From Micrasema longulum (Eukaryota > Arthropoda > Insecta > Trichoptera > Brachycentridae), in contig JAGVSM010004930.1 in assembly GCA_022494885.1 (NCBI GenBank), positions 124,001 through 188,000 of the forward strand: a stretch of DNA of 64,000 nucleotides, read 5' to 3'. Below are positions 1 to 11,635 of this stretch, in pieces (positions within the stretch are counted from its first letter, which is position 1; every line of letters starts with the position of its first letter). The notes under the pieces were generated by a model. It had not been told where the DNA came from and made no database searches. It was given only the letters and a program-made list of their open reading frames with translations. A program made the position numbers and the translations under genes.

Positions 1-489
1 TAGTCTGCATTACTTAACGGGCTGTTTAACCCACAGACTGTTACATCACTCCAATCTTAATTTGAAGTAGATCCACCACAGGAAACTTCCAGAGTGAGAG
101 TGGAGTCAATGTTTAATCATATCCTGGAATGTCCTATAGGACTATAGTCCTTCCTCATATTTTGTGTCATGAACAGTCTTTATAATTAATTTTATAATAA
201 AATACATTTTTTTAGGTTTAACCACTTTTAATTTTTGACCAGTGATAAAAAATGTAATATTAATTATAGTTAAAATAGAGTTCCACCGAGAAATGTCAGC
301 AGAAAAATTCAATCACTCTTTATTGGGATGTAATAAAAACTTGCTTAAAAAATGAAATTTCTTGTGTAGATGATTTATTGATTATGAATTATGTTTTAAA
401 TAAATTTGTTAAGAAGCATAATTGTAAATTTGTAATAAATGTTAACAAACCTGTCAACATTCAAGTGCATCCTGTTTTTTTTTTAAAGA

Positions 490-720
490 AATACAGTAAA
501 ACCTCGTTTTTAGTTCCTCAATTTCACGTTTTCCCACTTTTTACGCCGAAATGTTTAGGTCCCATTTTTTTTCAACACATTCTCATTCAAATATTTCCCC
601 AATTAACGTTTTTTACAACCCCGGTTTTACATTGAAAAAATTTCGAAACTAATTCGATCTGTCAAAAGACGCCGAGCCGCGCGCCGCCGCGTTTGCCCAA
701 AATGGTAAATAAAATCGAGG
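490..720 (+). repeat. pogo/Tigger-like terminal fragment
   Basis: Starts ACAGTAAAACCTCGTTTTTA, close to the CAGT-(A/T)AAACCTCG ends of pogo/Tigger-type elements, followed by AT-rich DNA and a short GC-rich patch near 660-700. No second end identified. Confidence 0.35.
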
Positions 721-1095
721 TAATTTAAAAAATGTGTAAATTGTTGTATCCAACTAAATTCAAAGTAGGTTCATTGACCATTTTGTTTAAGTGTCTATTT
801 TTGACATTTTACTAAATTGACGCACGTTTAGGAAAAATTAAGTCTTTACATATATAAATTACGATGCAAAAAGTTTAAAAATTTGGCAGTACAAATATTA
901 TTTGAAGTCATTAACATCATTTGAAAAGAAGATTGTTTAAACAGTTATCATAAAAGTGTGAAACAGTTTTGCCGCGATGTAAATGACAGTTCAAAGTCTG
1001 TGGTGCCACACTAAAAAAAGTGATACCATTTAAACAAAATTTCCCAATATTTAAGGAAAAAAATCATTGTATGCAAATTTAAAATTTTATTTTCA

Positions 1096-1169
1096 GCCAT
1101 CTTCAGGGTGAACTGAGTGAACCGAGTGAACTGAGTGACTGAGAATCTGAGTGTTTACCCTGAAGATGG
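1096..1169. repeat. Inverted repeat enclosing GTGAACTGAG tandem
   Basis: A perfect 14-bp inverted repeat (GCCATCTTCAGGGT at 1,096 and its complement ending at 1,169) brackets three imperfect copies of GTGAACTGA/CCGA. It would fold as a long hairpin. Confidence 0.6.
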
Positions 1170-2944
1170 CTCCAACACACAGGGTATCACTCAAAAAAAA
1201 AACATATTGATAACAGTGACCGTGAAAACCTTCGCACCTATTTATTTGATTGACAATTCGTCTTCTCTGCGTCCTCTCCATGCCAACACCACATCTCGAA
1301 GGCATCTATTCTTTCCTGCTCACTTGTTTAAACTGTCCATGTTTCTGGGACATATTTTTCATTCATTGTTTTGCAACAAACTTCATGTTTGGCATGCTGT
1401 CACAAAACTAAACTTCAATGTTTGTGCATTTGGGTGTCTCTATAAACGGCAGTGTGCAAATTATTACCTACTTCTTATTTTTATGAAAGTAATCTTAATC
1501 TTTTTATTTATGGCAGTTTTCTTCAAAATTTCACATAGATGCAACAGTCATTTATTTTGTTATTCATTAAAAATGTTGAAAAAATTGAATTATGTATGTA
1601 TGACAATTTATACAATATTTTAGTTGTCATAACAATTTGCTGTTCTAAAATTTCAATAAATGTAACAAAGTTAATGCTTAGTCTTGAATGTCAACCAATG
1701 TAACAAAGTTGGTGCTTAGTCGACTTGAATGTCAACCAATTTAAAAGAAAACGTAAATGTGTTTTTTTTTATTGCTGTGAGGATCGTAAATTATTTATGT
1801 ATTTTATAATTTTTACAATTTTTCGTTTTAAAACATTACATTACTTTTGCTATTTACTTGAATTGAGTGGTAATTTATACACCAGCGGTGATGATTTGCC
1901 CACTAAATATCATTATCCCATATCTTGTTTGTGATTATAATAAAATGATCTACGGAAATGTGTGACACGTGGATGTGGGTCAGTGGTGTGGCAATGTGTA
2001 TCAAATATGTATAATAATCTATTTTTGCGAGTAAATTAATCGTGCTGAATTAAATTGTTAATGTTTGTATTTATCACATCTATTTATACAACTGTTATCA
2101 ATTCATCGAAGTGTTTTCAATTTGAAGAAAATTTTAGATGAAATGGAATGTTTTGTAATACCATTGAAACAGGGTGGTCTTTGATTTTTTTTAAATGAAA
2201 TTTAATATTCTTGTATATTTATGCACTTTTTTATCAGTTTTTTTAGTCGAATTTAAACAGAAATCTCTCAATGATTAATTTATTCATTAGATGTTTTTAA
2301 TTTTTTTTATCCTTATTGCTCAACAATTACGTTGCAATTTATTTTATTAAAATAATGTTCGTTACAGAAGCAACATAATTTGCCCTTTTTTATGATTTTT
2401 CAAACATAATTGAAATGGAAATCATTCTAAAGTATCAATAATAAATGTTTATCAAGCGAGTATTGTGTTATGTTGATATCGATGTTGTCTCATGAACTTC
2501 ATTGAGACACAGATCCGAGGGCAGTGTGATAGTTCCCCCCAATCAATATCATCATGTTCGGTAAACAGAATATTGTTGAATGACACAAGGTAACTGATGA
2601 TCCCACAGAAGAGCAATAACCTTCTCGTGTGAGATAAGATATTGCGTTAGCACCGGCCCTTGTTGTTATCTGTTTTTCCGTTTCCTTGACATCGCGCATT
2701 GCGTGGTAGACTAATTATTAAGTTACTTATTTGCTTGATTCATGAACTTCATAAAGACAGTCGGTTCTTCTGCCAATGTAGAGTTACGTACATAATTATA
2801 TAGAACAGATCAGGTTATAAAAAGTTAAAGAATCGGGTTGCGTTCTTGTGTACTTGATTTCCATTTTCTAATAGTGAGTTATTGACGACTCATTGAAAAT
2901 GGCCACCAACATTGGAATATTTGTGTAAAGTATAATAACGCGAA

Positions 2945-3285
2945 TACAGTAAACCCCTATTTTACGTTTTTAAAGGGAGCAGCGAAAATAGTGTTAAACT
3001 GAGGAAAACGCTTAAGTGAGGAAATGAAAAACTGCAGAAAAATTGGAAAAACAGTCATAATTGGGGATTATTCATATTAACCCAAGATTTTATTAAAAAT
3101 ATTTTGTATTTTTTCAATCAACACCACAATTTGTTTTTTTTAATTGAATTAAAAAAAAAAACATGTTTAAATAATTTTATGAAGGTACTTAACCTTAAAA
3201 ACACGAAAATAAAAATTTGCATAAAATGTAAAAAGCGGGAAAACGTAAAATTGAGGCACGTAAAAATGAAGTTTTACTTTAGTTC
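2945..3285. repeat. Small pogo-like MITE
   Basis: Left end ACAGTAAACCCCTATTTTAC; right end, reverse-complemented, AAAGTAAAACTTCATTTTTA followed by CG. The two ends align with several mismatches, giving a non-autonomous element of about 340 bp. Confidence 0.4.
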
Positions 3286-3469
3286 TAAGATCTTTGCTAT
3301 TTATATTATTGTAATTATTTTATAGATAATAAGTTTAAGTTCCTATAGTGTACATTGACAACCTGTTAAATATAAGTTGTATGTATAACATTTCAACAAA
3401 CCAAAAAGAACTAAAAAATAAACTAATTTACTCATTAAATTTATGCCATTTATTTCATTGAGTATTTTG

Positions 3470-3590
3470 TTAAACTTTATTTAAATTTATTTCAACAGAG
3501 AGGGAAAAAGTTTTCGAGAAGGGAAAATGGAAGTCTAGGCATTTACAGGGCTTATGACCTGTCATTGGCTGGTTTGGCTGGTTGTTAAAC
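3470..3590 (+). mobile_element. LINE 3' UTR fragment, same family
   Basis: Contains AATTTATTTCAACAGAGAGG and GGAAGTCTAGGCATTTACAG, then GGCTTATGACCTGTCATTGG. These are the same blocks as in the 14.5-kb and 60.3-kb copies. Confidence 0.65.
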
Positions 3591-3851
3591 ACTTATTTTA
3601 ATAAATTTTTAAAGTTTCACAATAGAAATGCCTAGTTTTTGGCGTTTTAAAGTGACTTTTTTAAACCATTGTTTAACTTAACATTTTTAACCTTCATTTT
3701 GAAGGCACTTTTACTTAACAGAAGCCGAAATTCGGTTTAAAATCTTATTTTTTTTGATAAATAAATATTACCAATATATTAAACAGTTGTGTATGGGTAT
3801 TATGACAGTTTGGGCACTAAGAAGAGAGAAAGTCGGGGGTTGTGGACGTAC

Positions 3852-4008
3852 CGGCGTGGTTGTTCAAGGCCGCCACAATAGAAGTGTGCAGCTCGGGGGC
3901 CAGGGGGGCCAGGAGAGCGGCGGACAGGGCTCCGTGCAGCAGGAGGGTGCCCCCGATGCGGCTCAGCAACCACAACGCAGCCACACTCGCGCTCACCAAG
4001 AAACAGAA
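3852..4008 (-). CDS. RETREG/FAM134-like, exon 3 (second membrane hairpin)
   Basis: Minus-strand exon from acceptor TTTTCCAG|TTCTG to a strong donor GCCG|GTACGT, 157 nt, entering in phase 0 and leaving with one base. It encodes FCFLVSASVAALWLLS, a short RIGG turn, and a second hydrophobic stretch (TLLLHGALSAALLAPLAP), then ELHTSIVAALNNHA. This is the second hairpin of a reticulon-homology domain. Joined to exon 2 it gives ENHSK-FCFLV, comparable to the NPGKFCLL segment of vertebrate RETREG proteins. The C-terminal cytoplasmic part with the expected LIR motif must lie on later exons. I found none with confidence between 1 and 3,850, so the gene probably continues past the left edge. GC content is far above the surrounding intron. 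Confidence 0.8.
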
Positions 4009-4112
4009 CTGGAAAATAAATCAAATAATGTGGTGATTTATTGTGGTGAAGAGGATGTATGGATTAAATATTTGCTCTGCGAAATATGACAGAAACGTTT
4101 CTGGTGTTTAGC

Positions 4113-4312
4113 CATTTGTCGATTTGCAAAGAAGGCATTTGATAGAGTTGACAGAGAGAAATTGTGGAAGGTTTTATCAGAGTATGGAGTGAATGGTAAC
4201 CTGACAAGCGCTATTGCGTCACTGTACAAGGACAGCACAGCATGTGCAAAGGTGAATGGGTCATTCACATCTTGGTTTAACATTCCCAAAGGAGTCAAAG
4301 TCAAATTCTTTT
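4113..4312 (+). mobile_element. LINE reverse transcriptase fragment
   Basis: Reads AKKAFDRVDREKLWKVLSEY, GVNGNLTSAIASLYKDSTAC and VNGSFTSWFNIPKGV. This is the region before the YADD motif of non-LTR reverse transcriptases (EKAFDRV, LW..L..YG, SLY, GV). It is truncated on both sides and lies in intron 2 of the RETREG-like gene. Confidence 0.8.
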
Positions 4313-4419
4313 TTAAAGCTTTCCTAATGTGAAATATTTCCATATTATTTACTTTAAACCCTTTATTATTTGTATTTAAGATTTTAACTCCTGTATTTTT
4401 ATTAAATCCTAATCAGTGG

Positions 4420-4575
4420 ATGTGCTTATTAAAATGCATATCGTGTAGGTTTTATATTTTTACAACTATGGTGAAGGTGTATAGTGGGATTTGCATGTTG
4501 GTTTAATTGGTGTCCTGACGAAGAGACGGGTATGTCTCGAAACCGGTAGACATAAAAAGTCGGTAAGTGGTGACA
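4420..4575 (+). mobile_element. Penelope-like repeat end, copy 1
   Basis: Aligns with 26,380-26,540 (TTATTAAAATGCAT..., ACTATGGTGAAGGTGTATAG..., GCATGTTGGTTTAATTGGTG...). It carries a hammerhead-like core. Such motifs are known in the terminal repeats of Penelope-like retroelements. No Penelope coding region is visible, so the family assignment is inferred. Confidence 0.5.
4509..4573 (+). ncRNA. Hammerhead-ribozyme-like motif, copy 1
   Basis: Core CUGACGA (4,515-4,521), perfect 5-bp stem II GAGAC/GUCUC (4,523-4,538), GAAA (4,539-4,542), stem III ACCG (4,542-4,545) with CGGU (4,561-4,564), and then A as the cleavage position. This is the conserved order of a type I hammerhead. Stem I pairing is weak (mostly wobble), so activity is uncertain. 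Confidence 0.45.
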
Positions 4576-4760
4576 TATTATTCAATTGAGAGTGAATTTT
4601 TAAAATTGACTAGTATTTTTAACACATTTCTAATTATTGTTGTAATTCCCTAATAAAATAAAATAAATTAGAATCGACAACAATCTAACTTTCCTGACTA
4701 GGGAGGAGAATGCCGACAGAGAAGCCTAAAGAGAATCAGTCAGCACGGACTGAGCATCAC

Positions 4761-4994
4761 CTTGGAGTGGTTCTCTTGGCGCAAGTCCCTCAGGTAGAGG
4801 TAGGCGGAGGAGAGGCAGTGCGAGGCGCGGGCGGCAGCGGCGTGCAGGCGCGGGGCGGGCGGCGGCGCGCTGCGGGGGGGCCGGGGGCGCGCAGGCGACG
4901 GCGGCCGGCACTCGCGGCCGCGTCCAGCACGGCCGCGCCCGTCAGCCCCATCCCCACCAGACCCAGCACGGGGATGCCGCTGATCCCTATCAGC
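4761..4994 (-). CDS. RETREG/FAM134-like, exon 2, with apparent 1-nt frameshift
   Basis: Minus-strand exon between acceptor TTTCCAG|G (first base 4,994) and donor CCAAG|GTGATG (last base 4,761). Entering in the phase set by exon 1 it reads LIGISGIPVLGLVGMGLTG..., the second membrane pass of the first hairpin. That frame meets a stop near 4,793. Leaving in the phase needed by exon 3 it reads ASHCLSSAYLYLRDLRQENH, which matches the amphipathic linker that precedes KFC in FAM134 proteins. The two good frames overlap in a very GC-rich linker holding G7 (4,874-4,880) and G5 (4,883-4,887) runs. The exon is 234 nt; the phases on both sides require 1 modulo 3, such as 235, so one base is missing or two are extra. 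A sequencing or assembly indel is the simplest reading. A real disabling mutation or a programmed event is less likely. The 3' flank is a 6.6-kb intron back to exon 1. Confidence 0.78.
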
Positions 4995-5394
4995 CTGGAA
5001 ACATACGAGGCAAATAATGATGTAAACATTTTGAAGGAGAACAATTTTAAAGTTTGATGGGATCTGAAAATTCGGAACTTTAGTTTACAAGCATAATTAA
5101 ATTATATTCTAGTAGTAGTCAGCAGTAGTCTATTAAATTTCAAATTATCGTTGCGTGTTATGCATAGAATTTATCTATATCCTTATAGTATTTTGAATAA
5201 TTATTATCAACATTGTCATAAATGTATACAAGTATTAGTGCAGATGTCGGAGTACCAAGAGCTGGCCGTTGTAGAGGAGCCTAATAGCCCGCGAAAGTGG
5301 CTTGTTTCTCAGCTCAATATCTGCACAGTACTTATGTTTTGAGGTTAGGGGAACGCTGCCAGATCTCGTCTCAGGTGCATGCGCTGACAGTATC

Positions 5395-6298
5395 ACAAAC
5401 ATAAAAAAAATCCATAAAATAATTTTGAATGAAAGTGAAGTTGGTCGAGATAGCCGAGACTCTAAATATCTTGATATCTCAAAGGAACGTGTCGGATATA
5501 TCGTGCATGAATATTTGGACATGCGAAAGCTGTGTGCAAAGTGGATGCCGCGTGTGCTTACAATCGATCAAAAGCAACGTGTGATTCGGAGCAATGTTTA
5601 GTGATATTCAACCGTAATAAAGATGAATTTTTCCATCGATATATTACAACGGATGAAACATGGCTCCAGTACTACACTCAGAGTCCGATCGCAGCAGAGT
5701 GGACTGCACGCGATGAACCGAATCCAAAGCGTGGAAAGACGCAACAGTTGGCAGGCAAGGTTATGGCATCAGTATTCTGGGATGCCCGTGGTATAATATT
5801 CACCGATTACTTCGAAAAGCGCCAGACTATCAACAGTGATTATTGCATAGCGTTGTTGGAGCGTTTGAAGGATGAAATCACGAAAAATCGTCTCTATCTG
5901 AAGAAGAAAAAAGTGCTGTTTCATTAAGACAATGCACCGTGTCACAAATCAATAAAAATGGTGGCAAAATTGCTTGAATTAGGCTACGAATTGCTTCCCC
6001 ATCCACCGTATTCTCCAGATCTGGCCTCCAGTGACTTTTTCCTGTTTGCAGACCTCAAAAGAATGCTCGCCGGGAAGAAATTCAGCGCTGATGAAGAGGT
6101 AATCGCCGAAACTGAGGCTTATTTTAAGGTTAAAGAGAAATCATACTATAAAAATGGTATCGTAAAATTGCATGACTGCTATAATTGTTGTATCTCCCTC
6201 CAAGGCAACTATATTAAATAATAAAATCGAATTTTACCAAAAAAATGTGTTTTATTAGTAAACCTTAGGTTGGCCTACGAACTTTTCAGCCCAACTGT
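5395..6298 (+). mobile_element. mariner (DD34D) transposon, 5'-truncated and disabled
   Basis: The transposase is recognisable from ISKERVGYIVHEYLDMRKLC through KWMPRVLTIDQKQ, ITTDETWLQYYT, WTARDEPNPKRGKTQQ, DNAPCH and PYSPDLASSDFFLF to the family-typical end GNYIK at 6,219. The catalytic Asp residues are all present, with 34 residues between the second and third. It is disabled by a frameshift near 5,580 and a stop at 5,925-5,927 just before DNAPCH. The N-terminal helix-turn-helix is lost or scrambled. The right end has a mariner-type terminal repeat (ACTTTTCAGCCCAA at about 6,282-6,295). It sits in intron 1 of the RETREG-like gene. Confidence 0.88.
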
Positions 6299-7084
6299 TA
6301 TGTAGTCTCTAGAAATTTGTTTGTGGCAAATATTACACATAACATAAAAAAAAATATAAAAAAAACTTATTTTTGGCTTGAGGAGAACTGAACCAATTTC
6401 GATTGGGGAGCATTGAACCATAGTTAAATCCTACCCCACAGTACCTTTAAGAATATTTAAGAAGAAAAAGATATAAACAAAATTAAAACCAAGACAATTA
6501 GTGTTCTAGTATAATACAATATGTGTAACTATGTAAAAAAAATGTTTTTTTTTTACATAGATGTCTGACACAAATGATTATTGGACAATACAAATAATGA
6601 ATGGTGACTAAAATCCTTCAAAAACAAGTTGGAATACTTATTTCATAATATTGTCTGTTTATAGTGTAGAACAGTGTGTGGCGCAACAACACAGAGGAAG
6701 TGTGCTTCAAAGTGAATGGTGTTGGTGTATTAGTATTGGTGGCGATTTGATTGGTCTTCATTTTGGTAATGAATTATAAACAAAATGTAACATAATTATA
6801 TAATAACCACATACCAATACTGCCTTCTACATACTTAATACTCACCAGAAACTCATTCTCGGGGTCAACTTACTATAAAAAAAATACTGTACTAAGTACT
6901 AAAATATATTTTTATTTATTCGATATATAATTTTACAAAATGTTACATATTAAAACAAAAAAAATACAACAATGTTTGGAGTGTGTCCAAATGCTTGCAA
7001 ACTGGCTGGATTTTCTCCCTAGGGAGCTGTTCATATTTATATTTGTTGCTACAGAGAGGGAAAACATAGGTCATTAAGCAACTC

Positions 7085-8367
7085 TTCAATCCAACTGAAA
7101 TTGTTTGAATGTATGGTGTGAAAGAAACAATTTATTCCTCAATGTTGACAAATGTAAAGTTTTGACTTTTTGTCGAAATAAGGATCCAATAGCTTTCAAC
7201 TACACCATAAATTCTATAAATTTAGAGCGAATGACTGAAATGACTGATCTTGGTATTATATTCGATGAAAAATTAAATTTCATTAAACATATACAGAGCA
7301 TAACAAATAAAAGCATGAAAATTCTGGGATTTCAGTTGCGAACGATCAGAGATTTTGACTCAGTTTATGTAATGAAAATTTTATATATTGCTTTAGTACA
7401 TAGCCAACTTGAATACAACTCGGTTATATGGTCACCATATTATAAGTATATATAAATAATATTGAAAGAGTTCAACATAAATTTTTACGTTTCGTTTATT
7501 TTAAATTAGGTATTTCAGTTGACGATATTAATTACTCTTACTTAAAGAAATATTTAAATGTACAAACATTAGAAAATAGAAGAAAACTGAATGTTATTTG
7601 TTATTTTTATATAAAATATTAAATTCAATATTTGATTGTTCCGAACTGTTACAACTTATTAACTTGCGAGTTCCGGGTCGGGTTACCCGATTTAATAAAC
7701 TATTATATGTAAATGTATCTACAACAAACTACAGTGCACACTGCACATTCGCTAATTCGATAATTCATACATTTGCAAATGAATACGCAAATGACGTAGA
7801 TATATTTAATAAAACACTTTTGAATTTTAAAAGGCAGTGTATCAATTTACTATCTTCAAATTGTAATACCTAAATAATACTATGTTGATTTCAATTGTTG
7901 ACTGTTTATTGACTTATATCTGTATTCTAAATTAGTATTTTTCTAACTTCTTCTAATTTTAAGATTATTTTAATATAATCTATGCGAAAAAATATACTCC
8001 TGTTCTCCACTGCAATATATGTATGTATTATTATGTATCCCCATATATTTTCTACTAATATGTAATGATTTTTATTTTTTTTATTACTATTTTATTTTTC
8101 TTTCTCTTCTTAATTCATTTTTATTTTTTGCTCCTTTTTTGTGTAAAATGCATTTCTGTCTTCATATTTAAAAATGCATTTTGTTGATTTTCTTTCCACT
8201 TTTATACTAATATGTAAAGATGATATTTTTGATATTTTTCTTTTTCTTTTATAAATCATTTATATATTTTTTTGCTACTTCTATGTAAAATAAATGTCTG
8301 TCTTTATTTGTATATATGTATGTAAAAACATGTAAAAGCCTAAAAGGCGTTGAAATAAATAAATAAA
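7085..8367 (+). mobile_element. Non-LTR retrotransposon (LINE) 3' part, decayed
   Basis: Reverse-transcriptase C-terminal region: NNLFLNVDKCKVLTF, TDLGIIFDEKLNFIKHI, LGFQLRTIRDF, ALVHSQLEYNSVIWSPYY, and after a stop and frame change NIERVQHKFLRFVYF. A 3' UTR follows and ends in AAGGCGTTGAAATAAATAAA, a common insect LINE tail. The N-terminal half is missing. The layout suits the Jockey/CR1-like group. Confidence 0.8.
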
Positions 8368-9184
8368 ACATTTTTTAGTTGGGAATATGGGAGTCTATTG
8401 AGATAAGAGCTGATTTCGCTTGAAAACTCGAAACTTTAGGACTTAAACGGGCTAGTAATTTCGCTAGGGCAGACGCGAAATCCGAAAGCAAGAAGTACTT
8501 GAACGGAGGTCAGAACAGAAAGCTCGGAAAACTCATACAGACCGGAAGTGGAGGTTTCCTGGATTTCCTCGAATTTTTCCTAGCTTTTCCGAGAAAGTAG
8601 AATTATAACAGATTTTCCAATTTTCCAGAAGATTTTCCAAATTTTCCAACTGATTTTCCGAGCACCAAACTATTTTCACTAAACACTTTTAAAAACAGGA
8701 CTGAACACGTCCGCACTGACTGAAATCCAAAATTTTATGGTATTTACGATATTTTTAAAACTGAAAGGCGTGGGTTCTTATTATTAGTTTTAATCCAACG
8801 GTGGGAGCTTTTTTGCTCCAAAGGCGTCCACACGGTACGGCGGTCGGCTTGCAACTGGACATGGGATATTGTGATACAGTAAATACAGCTTTTGCTACCA
8901 TTCGAGTTTGCAATACAGGCATGAGGATGAACGACAGTATCTGGCAAAGGCCCTCCATATAATTTGCCAAACTAACAGCCAAAGGGGTGGCAAAAGTAAT
9001 AAAGTTAAATTCAATTCAAATCGTAATATTTTAAAAGAGCAACTTGTTTATTGACAAAAAAAACATTGTCTTTTTTGTACGAGTTAAACCGATAGGAAGA
9101 CCCACGGTCTTTAAAACGTTTCCGGGTATGTGTCTGGTCCAGGGACTTTTTTGCATACATCGCTTTTAAAATAAATATTTGAAG

Positions 9185-9300
9185 TCAGCCATGTCGGAAA
9201 TTAAACCCGAGACCTCTCACATAGTGGGCAAACACGCTTACCGTTACACCACGAGGCGGACAGTTATCATCATCACCATATGCCCATCCATAGGGCCGAA
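9185..9300 (-). mobile_element. tRNA-derived SINE head (minus orientation)
   Basis: Reverse complement carries an A-box (GTGGTGTAACGGTAAGCGTG) and a decayed B-box (GAGGTCTCGGGTTTAATTTC). It belongs to the SINE family best seen at 45.2 kb. Confidence 0.6.
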
Positions 9301-9444
9301 ATAGATCATATATTTATTTGTTCTTCTACAATTTATGCGATACTTTTATATATTAGAGATAATGTTACATGAAAGCTATCAGTCTTCAGGTGTCAATCCA
9401 GAAATAATGAAATATAGCAGAACAAAATCACCTAATAAACAAAT

Positions 9445-9535
9445 ATTTTATGTCGACCCTCGCAGAAATCGAACCCCATGGTAGGCGAACACACCCACCA
9501 CAGCACTATAAGCCACTCGTCCATAGTTCTGGTTT
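9445..9535 (-). mobile_element. tRNA-derived SINE-like fragment
   Basis: Reverse complement has a weak B-box (GGTTCGATTTC) and a tRNA-like anticodon region. More diverged than the other copies. Confidence 0.4.
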
Positions 9536-10294
9536 CACACGTAGAATTGTATTCTTCGCCAGGGTACGTATTTTGATGGGAAGCTAAAATTAATCTTCAA
9601 TTTTATCTACAAATTAAAATTAAGTTTTCTGTATGAAAAATAGAATATGTTTACAGTATTTTTTCTAAACACGTCTAATTACAGGTTACCGACGAAGATA
9701 CTTTGAATTTTTAAACAAATATACACACTTTCGATATTAGTTTATACCGTCTCAGTCTATACCCATGAAGATAGCCGTTCATAATCGCGGCCCTGAACAC
9801 GGAGATTTACACACTCATACCAATGTTTTGTTCATATTTTCTGCTTTGATTGAGATTTGATAATGCCTTCTGAACGTGAAATTGGTGTCCAAATATACCA
9901 AGAATATAAATAAAACCAAAAAATATATTTATCTTTAAGTATGGGAGTTCTACAAGTTATATGCCATTTCATAAATAAATTTATTCAACGTTATATTTGT
10001 GTAATGAAATCATTGAAAATTTCACATTTTCAGTCAATAAGAAGATTTATCAACATTATTCTAATCTATGGCCTAAGCCAATTACAACAGTTCAATGAAG
10101 AAACATATGTACAAGAAACTGAACAAAAAGAACATAAAACTATACATTCAGCAAAGACAAACGAGGGCAATAAAATTATGCTATACAATATATTCATAAA
10201 TTATTATTATTACTATAGTTGGATAATTTATATAGTGCCATTTTTGTGAAAGTCACCTCAAGGGCGCTGTACAATGAATAAATATTCCAGCAGG

Positions 10295-10669
10295 TCTTGC
10301 AGCTACAGAGCGCATAGACTATTGGGATTCTAGTTCCTCCTTTCCAATTATGATATATTTCAATTATAATTGATAGGAGCTAGATTACAGAACATCTTGC
10401 AGCTGCAGAGCGCATGGACATTAAGTAATCTAGTTACATTTACATTATGTTTTAATTTGACAGTGAAGTTTAGTGTTTAATGATATGAAAATAAATATAT
10501 TGAAAAACTCATTTTTCAAAATGACTGAGCAAACTGAGCGCATGGACTGTTGAAATTCTAGACCTCATTTACAAAATTAACGTATTTTATGGTTGATAAT
10601 ATTTACATACTGAAGCAAGATCACTAATCGTCTCGCAGCTACAAAGCGCATGAACGAGTGGAATTCTAG
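10295..10669 (+). repeat. Four dispersed copies of a 39-bp motif
   Basis: Copies at 10,295-10,333, 10,395-10,433, about 10,524-10,561 and 10,630-10,669. Consensus begins CTTGCAGCTACAGAGCGCAT and ends GGAATTCTAG. The first two are exactly 100 bp apart; later gaps are about 130 and 105 bp. The spacers are unrelated AT-rich DNA. Purpose unknown. Confidence 0.75.
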
Positions 10670-11635
10670 CAACTTAAAATTAAACAAATAAATTTACAAA
10701 AAATAAACATTGAACAGAGTAGATAATTTGTCAAGTGTTCATACTAAAAAGTAAGCAATATAAAAATAAGTGAATAGAGCACTGTTTCAACATTATGGTT
10801 AACGAAATAAAGAAAGATATCCTAAGGGTAGCTTTTGTAGACTGTAGGTAACATGTGGCTAACGGGCTGCTCGCCGATTCCTAGAAGTGCCGTTACCGAG
10901 GGATGGTGCGTATTGTTCCAAAGACTTGGTGTCCGTTTTGGTTTGAATTGTTTTGGTTTATGATAGGTACGCAACATTCCACCTCAATTTATTTATAATT
11001 TTGTTTGTTATAAGAATGTAGGTATTTAATAAACAATGCAATAGAATGAAGTCTTGACCACTTATAAACAGTAACAGTTAACAACTTATTTTCGAATTGG
11101 AAGGAGGAACTATATTTCACGCCCAGCCGGTACGGTGGCTGAGCGCGGATGATCAAAAGAGACTTCGAGCGAAACCACGCCGATCCATCTTCATCCCACA
11201 CTGTTTTAGTAGCAAAGAGATCTACGTTTCGTACGATCTACGTTCTTCCGGCTTTTCAGCCGGAAGATCTATCCCAAATAATTCCAAGTTGCGGGACGAA
11301 TTGACTAATCTACACATTCTGGACTTTGGGGCATGAAACAAAAGTTGCTCTTAGAAGATTTAATAAATAGCAGATTTTGACTTCTGGTGACATGGTGCAT
11401 TACACTAATATCGAACACTCCGTGGAGTTTATTATCATGGTCATTTGTTACAATATGTAGGTAAGATGATTAGAGGTTCAGATCCTTAAAAAATTACTGG
11501 CGTCGACCAAACAAGCATCGGCCTATTAAGCACACAATAGGTCGATGACATTGACGAATACATGGAGCAGCGAATATTTTTTTCTAGTTACCGGCTCATA
11601 AATATGTATATAAATTATTTTTTTAAAAGTATTAC

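Larger units (their letters stand above)
1..3851. other. Non-coding left flank (RETREG 3' intron or beyond)
   Basis: AT-rich DNA with no exon I can support. It contains pogo-like repeat pieces (490-720 and 2,945-3,285), a 14-bp inverted repeat at 1,096-1,169, an imperfect two-copy tandem of roughly 40 bp at 1,660-1,740, and a LINE 3'-UTR fragment at 3,470-3,590. Short ORFs here have no recognisable motifs. Confidence 0.5.
4995..11635 (-). other. Intron 1 of the RETREG-like gene
   Basis: A 6.6-kb intron defined by a matching donor and acceptor. It holds a mariner, a LINE, inverted tRNA-derived pieces near 9.2 and 9.5 kb, and the repeated motif array at 10.3-10.7 kb. Between 6,300 and 7,050, and between 8,370 and 9,150, I see only AT-rich DNA with no gene. 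Confidence 0.7.

Noticed and set aside
1135..1623. 162-codon plus-strand ORF
   Set aside because: It starts inside a hairpin repeat and has no recognisable motif. It is probably chance in AT-rich repeat DNA.
3754..4089. Plus-strand 111-codon ORF across the RETREG exon 3 region
   Set aside because: It is a shadow of the minus-strand membrane exon in GC-rich DNA.
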